Source: Candidatus Nitrosopelagicus sp. (GTDB taxonomy: Archaea; Thermoproteota; Nitrososphaeria; Nitrososphaerales; Nitrosopumilaceae). Taken from it: a stretch of DNA of 7,799 nt. The notes under the pieces are model-generated. The model did not search any database and was not told the DNA's origin. It saw only the letters and a program-made list of their open reading frames with translations. Of this stretch, positions 1-5,359 are shown piece by piece (position 1 is the stretch's first letter; each line of letters begins with the position of its first letter). The DNA is taken from positions 1-7,799 of the forward strand of contig DTTB01000106.1 of assembly GCA_012964965.1 (NCBI GenBank), in the 5' to 3' direction. The translations under genes were made by a program, and so were the position numbers.

Positions 1-56
1 ATTTTCATGACCCAGATGGGTATACAATTGAAATTTACTTTGTCAAAGAATCCTAA
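1..56 (+). CDS. C-terminal end of a glyoxalase/VOC-superfamily protein (partial)
   Basis: Only the last 17 codons are present, read in the frame that starts at base 3 and ends with TAA at 54-56. They give FHDPDGYTIEIYFVKES. The DPDG-x-x-IE-(I/L)Y pattern is the typical final beta-strand of the vicinal-oxygen-chelate fold (glyoxalase I, bleomycin-resistance and dioxygenase relatives), where the Glu is usually a metal ligand. The substrate cannot be judged from this fragment. The gene begins outside the window. The next reading frame (59-160) overlaps its end in another phase, which raises the possibility of a frameshifted longer C-terminus. Family assignment is fairly good for so short a piece; function is unknown. 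Confidence 0.6.
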   Translation, partial: FHDPDGYTIEIYFVKES

Positions 57-58
57 AA

Positions 59-160
59 ATTAAAAGAAAGGCAGAACTTGAAGCATTCTCAAAGTATGGC
101 CTAACAAACATAACAGACAAGTATCTACCATACAAACTTGAATTGGCGAAGAGTCTTTAG
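59..160 (+). CDS. Short coding-like reading frame without a standard start (small gene or remnant)
   Basis: From the ATT at 59-61 to TAG at 158-160 the frame reads about 33 residues of plausible protein (IKRKAELEAF..., ending ...YKLELAKSL), rich in Lys, Glu, Leu and Tyr. The frame is open back to base 32 but has no ATG, GTG or TTG. It would therefore need a rare ATT/ATC start, or be a remnant, or be the true C-terminus of the upstream VOC gene displaced by a frameshift between bases 32 and 53. Its TAG overlaps the TAA of the minus-strand gene at 157-159, the same TTAG geometry seen at 1736-1739 between two better-supported genes. That geometry is mild support for a genuine gene end. I do not recognise the peptide. 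Confidence 0.3.
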   Translation: MKRKAELEAFSKYGLTNITDKYLPYKLELAKSL

Positions 161-618
161 TTTATTTTAAGTGTTAACACGCCGTTTCTGTACTTGAAAT
201 CAGATATCTGCATTTCATTTGAATTCTCAATTACAACTTCTTTTGAAAAACCACCAGAGCCACGAACGTATAAAATTCCATCAATGAGTCTTACCATAAT
301 TTTATCATCAGGACCTGGAACTTCAGATACAAAAACAAATTGTTTATCTCCCTTAATCAGATCATAAACCCAATTCTTTGCCTCTGCTTCTCTAGCTATG
401 AATTTTGGTTTTTGATCTTTTGTCATTTTTTTAAGAATATGAACCCAATAAAATGTGGTAATTGCAGCCACGCCTATTAAAATAAAATTTGCAAAATTAC
501 TATCAGACTTTAAAGACATTACATAAATAACTCCAATAACAACAAGCACGATAATGGGTATTATAAAATTCAGCGATTTTTCATTAGTCGATATAGCCGT
601 TTTACTAAACTTTGACAA
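157..618 (-). CDS. Membrane-anchored protein with an Hsp20-like (alpha-crystallin/CS) domain
   Basis: The 153-residue product has two hydrophobic segments near the N-terminus (about residues 16-36 and 42-61), a charged linker with KK and KDQK, and a C-terminal beta-rich domain (about 92-153). That domain resembles the archaeal Hsp20/alpha-crystallin fold: FVFVSEVPGPDDKIMVRL, then ILYVRG, and a closing KYRNGVLTLKI that matches the family's signature GVL strand. The short loop between the membrane segments and the positive charge after the second suggest that the domain faces the cytoplasm. Small heat-shock proteins hold unfolding clients; tethering such a domain to the membrane points to a membrane-protein or envelope-stress role, which is inference. 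The start is TTG at 618, with a stop codon directly upstream in frame. A TATA-like element 27-28 bp upstream fits a leaderless transcript. It is divergent from the TrmB-like gene. The C-terminal I-x-I tail used for oligomerisation is absent. Confidence 0.72.
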   Translation of the reverse strand: MSKFSKTAISTNEKSLNFIIPIIVLVVIGVIYVMSLKSDSNFANFILIGVAAITTFYWVHILKKMTKDQKPKFIAREAEAKNWVYDLIKGDKQFVFVSEVPGPDDKIMVRLIDGILYVRGSGGFSKEVVIENSNEMQISDFKYRNGVLTLKIN

Positions 619-640
619 TTACTAACGAAATTCTTTTACC

Positions 641-650
641 AAATATAAAG
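641..650. promoter_or_regulatory. Shared TATA element of a divergent promoter
   Basis: AAATATAAAG on the + strand reads CTTTATATTT on the - strand, and both are good archaeal TATA boxes. Its centre is about 25 bp from the ATG at 671 (+) and about 27 bp from the TTG at 618 (-), the spacing expected for leaderless transcription in both directions. No other A/T-rich element at the right distance is visible for either gene. The call rests on spacing and base composition only. Confidence 0.5.
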
Positions 651-670
651 CATTTTTGAATAAACATGTC

Positions 671-1039
671 ATGAACTATGAAAAAATTAAGAAAGATCTA
701 ATATCGGAAATCAAACTTAGTGAAAATCAAGCTCAAGTGTTTTTACTAGTTGTTATGAAGGGAAAAATGTCAGTTAGCCGAATTGCAGAACTTTCAGATA
801 TGGCTGTTGATGAAGCTAAAGAAACGTCTCAAAAACTTGTTGAATTAGGTGGTTTTATAGATATGCCTAAAACTGAATATGAAGCGATGCATCCGAGGTT
901 TACTGCAGTAAATATGTACAGAAGAATGTGCGAACGAGAAAATATTGATTTTAAAAAAAATGTAGTTGTTGACAATATTGGTATCGCGTTAGAAGGTTCA
1001 TACGATGATGCAAGGACTAAATATAACAAAATGTCGTAG
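671..1039 (+). CDS. TrmB-like winged-helix DNA-binding protein
   Basis: This 122-residue protein carries a TrmB-type winged helix-turn-helix at about residues 10-75. LSENQAQVFLLVVMKGKMSV is the first helix pair, then SRIAELSDMAVDEAKETSQKL is the helix-turn-helix with recognition helix, then a wing strand GGFIDM. The following MHPRFTAVNMYRRM resembles the segment after the wing in TrmB proteins, but no sugar-binding effector domain follows. It is a short DNA-binding regulator of a type common in Nitrososphaerota. An upstream TTG at 656 is in frame and would add five residues. I prefer the ATG at 671 because it lies about 25 bp after the TATA element, which would leave the TTG outside the transcript. 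It is followed after 7 bases by the next gene, so the two are probably co-transcribed. Target genes are unknown; autoregulation of the shared promoter is a reasonable guess. Confidence 0.72.
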   Translation: MNYEKIKKDLISEIKLSENQAQVFLLVVMKGKMSVSRIAELSDMAVDEAKETSQKLVELGGFIDMPKTEYEAMHPRFTAVNMYRRMCERENIDFKKNVVVDNIGIALEGSYDDARTKYNKMS

Positions 1040-1046
1040 AATTCGT

Positions 1047-1448
1047 ATGGGTGAAATTTACAAGTGTTGTGAAAACCCTCAAATCACATATCTAGCCCCT
1101 GTTAATATTAACATCAACGAGAGAACTATAGGTAGTGTAGATGTTTGGCGTTGTGCTGCCTGCAAAAAAAAATTTTGTGAAGAAAAACAACTAGGAATAG
1201 AATCAATAACTGAGACTGTTGGGATGCCAAGAATAGAAGATAATGAAAAATGGGCGGTAATTATAAGCGCAATTCAAAAGGGACAAGACAAATGGAAACT
1301 TGTAAAATTAAAACAAAATGGAATTATAAAATATGAAACAACTGATGAAAAAATTTTAGATCTTAAAATGGAGGATTATAAGATAGTTGACGATTATCAT
1401 AGCAGTTTTCTGGTAGAAGATCACTTGAACAGAGCAGTGGAAATCTAG
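1047..1448 (+). CDS. Hypothetical protein with a zinc-ribbon-like cysteine motif
   Basis: This 133-residue protein has no family I recognise. Its N-terminal third carries the cysteines: adjacent C7 and C8, then C36-x2-C39 and C44 in WRCAACKKKFCEEK. One pair plus C7 or C8 could make a single structural zinc site of the ribbon type. The remainder (about 68-133) alternates charged and hydrophobic residues, with WKLVKLKQNG and IIKYETTDE resembling beta-strands, and has no membrane segment. The frame is open further upstream to an ATG at 1005, but that would overlap the regulator by 35 bases with an unlikely Arg-rich start. The ATG at 1047, 7 bases after the previous stop, is the better start. No clear SD sequence is seen. 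It lies between a DNA-binding protein and a small acidic protein, so an accessory role in regulation is possible but not shown. Confidence 0.6.
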   Translation: MGEIYKCCENPQITYLAPVNININERTIGSVDVWRCAACKKKFCEEKQLGIESITETVGMPRIEDNEKWAVIISAIQKGQDKWKLVKLKQNGIIKYETTDEKILDLKMEDYKIVDDYHSSFLVEDHLNRAVEI

Positions 1449-1454
1449 ATTTTC

Positions 1455-1739
1455 TTGAACCTGAAAGTACACGTAAACAGTGTTGATGGTTCACAAATGG
1501 CTGCAAAAATGAATGGAACATTTGAACTTGATGATAATATGTTCGAGTTTTCAGCAATAGCATTTGGACGTATAGGAGGGCAAAACATTGGAGTAGAAGA
1601 ATCTGAAGAAATGAAAAATAAACTCCAAGAAAAAGGATATGATGTTGATAAAATTATTGACGAGTTGCAAAAAAAACTTATTTCAGGAAATTTCAGTATT
1701 CCTGATAATTTAAAACGTGAATCATTTATTGATGATTAG
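1455..1739 (+). CDS. Small hypothetical protein
   Basis: This 94-residue protein of unknown function starts at TTG 1455, six bases after the previous stop, and could be translated by coupling. An alternative start is ATG at 1497 (80 residues). The first half looks beta-rich ([32 protein letters not shown]). The second half is a charged helix (about 48-76), followed by a short acidic tail ending FIDD. There are no cysteines, no membrane segment and no signal peptide. It is in the same reading frame as the upstream gene, separated only by TAG and two sense codons. Its TAG stop (1737-1739) overlaps the TAA of the MTA phosphorylase gene on the other strand. I do not recognise the family. Confidence 0.55.
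   Translation: MNLKVHVNSVDGSQMAAKMNGTFELDDNMFEFSAIAFGRIGGQNIGVEESEEMKNKLQEKGYDVDKIIDELQKKLISGNFSIPDNLKRESFIDD
1669..1676 (-). terminator. Candidate U-tract terminator for the apt-MTAP transcript
   Basis: A run of eight A on the + strand gives eight U in the minus-strand RNA, 60 bases beyond the MTA phosphorylase stop. Archaeal RNA polymerase can terminate at U-rich tracts without a hairpin. The run lies inside the opposing gene, where it encodes Gln-Lys-Lys. Confidence 0.35.
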
Positions 1740-2542
1740 AATACTGCTTCAGACAATGCCTTTTCACAAGAGCATGTCCTATTAGAAGTGAAATTTTCTG
1801 GCATTTTTTTTATTAATTCTATGAGGAGTTTTTTTGTAATTTCAACGTTCTTAGATAAAGTACTCATTACTTCTTTAGCGGTAACAGATTTTTCCGCCCA
1901 TACATCATAATCTGTAACAGTAGAAATTGATACATAACACATTTGTGCTTCTCTTGCAAGCTGACATTCTGGAACCAACGTCATTCCAATAATATCAGCC
2001 CCAATAGATTTATAGAATTTTGATTCCGCTTTTGTTGAAAATCTTGGTCCATCAATACAAACATAGGTGCAATCATTGTGCATCGTTATATTCTGATTTT
2101 CCGTCACATCCGAAATAATTTTTTGTAGTTCTGGACAAAATGGGTCTGCAACTGATATGTGAATAACTTTTCCATCCTTAGAAAATGAGTTTTTTCGCGA
2201 TTTAGTAAAATCGATAAATTGGGATGGAAGAACAAAATGGCCAGGTTTTATTTTTTCCTTCAAGCTTCCTACTGCAGAAGGAGCAATAATCCTTGTAATT
2301 CCCAATTCCTTGAAAGCCCAGATGTTTGCACAGTAGTTTATCATATGTGGTGGAATAGAGTGCTTTTTTCCATGTCTTGGCATAAATGCAATTTTTTTCC
2401 CATCAAACTCTCCAATTGTTATTACGTCAGATGTTTTACCATACGGTGTATCGATTATGATTTCTTTACTATCTTGTAACAATCCAGAATCATAAATCCC
2501 TGTGCCGCCAAAAATTCCAATCTCTGCCTGATCTTTAACCAC
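1736..2542 (-). CDS. mtnP: S-methyl-5'-thioadenosine phosphorylase (MTAP)
   Basis: The enzyme cleaves 5'-methylthioadenosine with phosphate to adenine and 5-methylthioribose-1-phosphate in the cytoplasm. The 268 residues show the full PNP/MTAP family-2 pattern: phosphate loop GGTGIY (12-17), PRHG (55-58), [10 protein letters not shown] followed by ANIWA (61-76), AVGSL (90-94), GPRFSTKAE (165-173), GMTLVPE (186-192) with Met187-Thr188, and TDYDVW (210-215). Asp211 in the last motif is the residue that favours adenine-type bases over guanine/hypoxanthine, supporting MTAP rather than purine nucleoside phosphorylase. The tail has Cys257-Ser-Cys259, the CxC motif known from Pyrococcus and Sulfolobus relatives. 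The start is GTG at 2542, sharing one base with the apt stop (TAGTG), so the two genes are likely translationally coupled. Length is normal. Cys71 replaces a residue that is Arg or Gln in the relatives I recall. A related archaeal activity on inosine or adenosine cannot be excluded. Confidence 0.93.
   Translation of the reverse strand: MVKDQAEIGIFGGTGIYDSGLLQDSKEIIIDTPYGKTSDVITIGEFDGKKIAFMPRHGKKHSIPPHMINYCANIWAFKELGITRIIAPSAVGSLKEKIKPGHFVLPSQFIDFTKSRKNSFSKDGKVIHISVADPFCPELQKIISDVTENQNITMHNDCTYVCIDGPRFSTKAESKFYKSIGADIIGMTLVPECQLAREAQMCYVSISTVTDYDVWAEKSVTAKEVMSTLSKNVEITKKLLIELIKKMPENFTSNRTCSCEKALSEAVF
1804..1811 (+). terminator. Candidate T-tract terminator for the 671-1739 gene cluster
   Basis: Eight consecutive T lie 65 bases after the last + strand stop, and a second run of seven T follows at 1829-1835. 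Both are inside the convergent MTA phosphorylase gene, where the first encodes Lys-Lys codons. They mirror the A-run at 1669-1676 for the other direction. There is no hairpin, and none is required in archaea. Confidence 0.35.
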
Positions 2543-3054
2543 TAGTATTTCACCAATGAAATTGTTTTGTAGTTGCTTATTTCTTTGATTCCATTCAATT
2601 CAGTTAGTTCAATGATAAATGCAAAGCCAGTAACTTTTGCTTTTACTTTTTCCACTAATACTGCAGCAGCCTTTGCCGTTCCTCCTGTAGCTAGCAAGTC
2701 ATCACAAATCACAACTTGTTCACCGCGATTTAATGCTGTTTTTTGAATTTCCATTACAGCCTTGCCGTATTCGATTGTATACGAAGTTTTTTCAGTTTTT
2801 CCGGGTAACTTGCCTTCTTTTCTAAGTAAAACCATTCCTTTGTTATATTTTTGAGCAAGGGCGCATGCAACAATAAATCCTCTAGACTCAATTCCTACAA
2901 ACACGTCAACATCTTTTGGATTATATTGTTTTGAAAATTCTTCAACAACAAACGATAATGCAGATGGATCCTTAAGTATTGGACTAAAATCCCTAAACAA
3001 TATACCTTTTTTTGGATAGTCAGAATATTCTGAAATTTTTTCCTTCAAGTTCAT
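2542..3054 (-). CDS. apt: Adenine phosphoribosyltransferase (APRT)
   Basis: The enzyme converts adenine and phosphoribosyl pyrophosphate to AMP and pyrophosphate. The 170-residue protein is the usual length and shows the family landmarks: [17 protein letters not shown] (11-27), GIESRGFI (54-61) contacting the base and pyrophosphate, the flexible-loop [10 protein letters not shown] (78-87), SYTIEYG with Glu95, and the PRPP-binding loop [14 protein letters not shown] (114-127) with the paired Asp118-Asp119. The C-terminal [10 protein letters not shown] also fits. The ATG at 3054 is the only sensible start. It precedes and overlaps the MTA phosphorylase gene by one base, so adenine released by that enzyme can be salvaged by the product of the same operon. 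Upstream lies a 47-bp gap with an A/T-rich promoter candidate. Confidence 0.95.
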   Translation of the reverse strand: MNLKEKISEYSDYPKKGILFRDFSPILKDPSALSFVVEEFSKQYNPKDVDVFVGIESRGFIVACALAQKYNKGMVLLRKEGKLPGKTEKTSYTIEYGKAVMEIQKTALNRGEQVVICDDLLATGGTAKAAAVLVEKVKAKVTGFAFIIELTELNGIKEISNYKTISLVKY

Positions 3055-3075
3055 ACAAATTTTAATAATTAATGG

Positions 3076-3086
3076 GAATAAAAATT
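3076..3086 (-). promoter_or_regulatory. Possible TATA box of the apt-MTAP operon
   Basis: On the minus strand this reads about AATTTTTATT, centred some 27 bp before the apt ATG, consistent with a leaderless mRNA. The whole 47-bp gap is A/T-rich, so the exact element is uncertain. The same run of T could also help end transcription of the surface-protein gene. Confidence 0.3.
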
Positions 3087-3101
3087 ATTTTAATTACAAT
3101 A

Positions 3102-5276
3102 TTATTGAATATCTATTTGGATACTATCAGTGTCCGTATTGTCACTTATTTCTATGGTATACATACCAAATGGCAAGTCAGTAGGAATTATCCATGGAAG
3201 TGAAAAATCACCATTTGCTGTTAACGGAGTCTCTAATTCTTCAATTGTTTCCTGACTAGAATTTTTGATAGTGATAATAACATAGCTTACGGTAGTTGGA
3301 GACGTTCCCTTAATTGATACTGTTTCCCCAGGTTGGTATACTGTTTTTTCGATGTCTAATGATAAACTAGTCCCTATAGTCGTAGACACAGTTATAATAT
3401 TTTCTGCAGTATCTAACTTGCTGTTGATAATGATTTTCCAATCACCTATTTCCCCAGTGGCTGGAATTCCTAACAAGTCTGTTGAAAAACTACCTGAATT
3501 ATCTGAAAAGATTTCAATTTTAGTTGCGGTGTTTCCTGATGGATCAATGAGGGAGACTGTTAATATTGAATTACTCTGTTCTGTTTGTCCACTGATAACA
3601 AGCTGTTCCCCAGGAAGATAAGATTGTTTAGGCGGAGTTAACGAAATATCACCAGATCCTGTTTGCACTCCAACTGCGAATTTAGTTGAGTCCTGAATAT
3701 TTGCTTTTGAAACTACAGCTTTGTATACTCCTGTAGTATAACCTGTTATGTCTAATTCGTATCTATATTCACCCGCAGCATTAGTTGTTAGAGTATTAGA
3801 AAATTCAATATTATCTTGATGGTCAATAATTGTAAGCAATAAAGAAGTTGATGGGGGTCCCACTATGTTTATGAATGCAGTAGAAGACCCAGTACCAGCA
3901 TAATTCGTTTTATCTGTCAATACAACAATTTGAGTCGTTGGGTATTGACCAATGCCAAACAAATGAGCGTCTGATTCGTTTTCGTGCATTGTCACCAAGA
4001 CGTACGTTCCAGTTTCAAATGTATTATTAGTTGTAAACTCATATTGTGTCTCTCCAGATGCGCCAATTTTTATAATATCAAAGTGAATGATTTTACCATT
4101 AGGATCTTTAACAAACAGTGTAAGATCTTTGTTAGGTATACCGCTGCCAGTAAAAATAATAGTATCTCCCGAACTATATCTTGTAGCAGCAGTAGAAAAA
4201 CTCAATAATTTATCAGACTTGAATTCAATTTCTCTTAAAATATAATTAAGACCGTTTTTTAAAAGGTATGTTTTTGCACCCAAAATTTCATCAGTGGTTA
4301 CTATTTCTTCAAAAGACCATTTTCCATTTGGATTAATATCTATGACACGGACTTTTTCTAAGACATCTTGTTCATTATTTATTGATAATATGATCGTGGT
4401 TAAAGGTGGACCATTGCCTGAGATAGATAGTGTATCTTCCATCCTTATTTCTCTAGGAATGTCAGTAATTTCAAACTCGGAGGCTTGCCGTAAAAATCTA
4501 TTTTTTGATTCAGAAATATTAATACTAGTACTTTGTAAATCTCCAAACTCATTTTTTATTATAAATTCGCTTGTACCGGGATTAACAGTGTCTGGAATAT
4601 GCAAAGTAGCTATAAAATTTCCTTGTTTATCGGTTTTAATGGATTTTAGAGAAATATTATCAAGATAAAATTGTAATAATTGCTCTGAATTGAATCCATT
4701 ACCCACTAATCTTACGTTTGAATCAACCCGAAGTTTTTCTGGAATGAATTTTTTTGTACCATAAAGACTCGCTGCTGTTTCTTTGATTTCCTCAATCATT
4801 TTTGCATCCTCTTCAATAATTGGTGATGCCTGTGAAATTTCCTGAGGTAAAGTATTACCTGTATCTATTTGGTTCTCATTTTGATCAAGTATTTTCCAGG
4901 TAATTCCTGAAGCCTTTTTGTCTGTTATAACACCAAATTTCACCGATTCGCCTGGTTTTAATGGATTAGTTGCAGTAAATACTAAGAGCTGTCCATCAGA
5001 ATATTTTCCACCACCCCAACCTGGCTCCGACTTGAAAGATGTGAATGAATTATCTGAGCTTAACCACATTCTAATCGTCTTTATATTTGACGTATTTCCC
5101 TCCACATTTTCAAATTCAATAATTATTGTATTCTCAAAACTTTTTGCATTTACGAAAATATTTTCAGCAGCTTGTACTTCAGAAATCGAAAATATTGTGA
5201 AAATAGACAACACGAATATCAGCGAAACTGAAATTACATATTTTGAATAGACCTGCATGTTATTCATGAATCTCAC
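3102..5276 (-). CDS. Secreted surface protein with tandem Ig-like repeats
   Basis: This 724-residue exported protein has a signal peptide: Lys12, a hydrophobic core at about 14-31, and a cleavage site near VQA-AEN (36/37). Residues 38-147 form a first beta-rich domain with EPGWGGG (84-90) and NPLKPGESVKFG (104-115). A short acidic helical linker (about 150-172) follows. Six Ig-like beta-sandwich repeats of roughly 85-95 residues then run to the end (about 180-255, 268-353, 358-443, 449-537, 543-632, 637-724). They are recognisable from recurrent Y-x-PGE-x-V-x-I-x-G openings (SYLPGEQLVISG 552-563, VYQPGETVSIKG 646-657) and NG-x-(F/W) followed by G-x-Y closings. There are no cysteines, C-terminal membrane helix or catalytic motif, so it is probably a structural or adhesive cell-envelope protein held by non-covalent contacts. 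Possible starts are GTG 5276, ATG 5267 and ATG 5258. A GTGA 5 bases before ATG 5267 could act as an SD sequence. The ligand is unknown. Confidence 0.75.
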   Translation of the reverse strand: MRFMNNMQVYSKYVISVSLIFVLSIFTIFSISEVQAAENIFVNAKSFENTIIIEFENVEGNTSNIKTIRMWLSSDNSFTSFKSEPGWGGGKYSDGQLLVFTATNPLKPGESVKFGVITDKKASGITWKILDQNENQIDTGNTLPQEISQASPIIEEDAKMIEEIKETAASLYGTKKFIPEKLRVDSNVRLVGNGFNSEQLLQFYLDNISLKSIKTDKQGNFIATLHIPDTVNPGTSEFIIKNEFGDLQSTSINISESKNRFLRQASEFEITDIPREIRMEDTLSISGNGPPLTTIILSINNEQDVLEKVRVIDINPNGKWSFEEIVTTDEILGAKTYLLKNGLNYILREIEFKSDKLLSFSTAATRYSSGDTIIFTGSGIPNKDLTLFVKDPNGKIIHFDIIKIGASGETQYEFTTNNTFETGTYVLVTMHENESDAHLFGIGQYPTTQIVVLTDKTNYAGTGSSTAFINIVGPPSTSLLLTIIDHQDNIEFSNTLTTNAAGEYRYELDITGYTTGVYKAVVSKANIQDSTKFAVGVQTGSGDISLTPPKQSYLPGEQLVISGQTEQSNSILTVSLIDPSGNTATKIEIFSDNSGSFSTDLLGIPATGEIGDWKIIINSKLDTAENIITVSTTIGTSLSLDIEKTVYQPGETVSIKGTSPTTVSYVIITIKNSSQETIEELETPLTANGDFSLPWIIPTDLPFGMYTIEISDNTDTDSIQIDIQ

Positions 5277-5319
5277 GTCTACAATAAAACTTTAATTAAA
5301 TTTCATTTTAACTTGATAA

Positions 5320-5331
5320 TTAAAATATATC
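5320..5331 (-). promoter_or_regulatory. Probable promoter (TATA) of the surface-protein gene
   Basis: On the minus strand this reads GATATATTTTAA, the best TATA match in the 83-bp gap between the nuclease gene and the surface-protein gene. It predicts transcription beginning near 5300 with a short leader of roughly 25-40 bases. Other A/T runs in the gap (for example TTTAATTAAA at 5291-5300) are alternatives giving a leaderless start. Confidence 0.4.
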
Positions 5332-5359
5332 TATATTAAACACAGTTATTATTTTTAGA

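Noticed and set aside
829..1029. Minus-strand open frame inside the TrmB-like gene
   Set aside because: It is antisense to a gene with a recognised winged-helix domain, and its translation shows no domain.
1005..1046. Longer start (ATG 1005) for the cysteine-motif protein
   Set aside because: It would overlap the TrmB-like gene by 35 bases and add an unconvincing Arg-rich leader; ATG 1047 sits neatly after the previous stop.
3352..5250. Several + strand open frames of 74-124 residues opposite the surface-protein gene
   Set aside because: Their translations show no domain logic and mirror the well-supported minus-strand Ig-repeat frame.
5277..5359. Non-coding RNA gene in the A/T-rich gap
   Set aside because: No stable stem, tRNA-like or C/D-box pattern was seen; promoter elements explain the composition.
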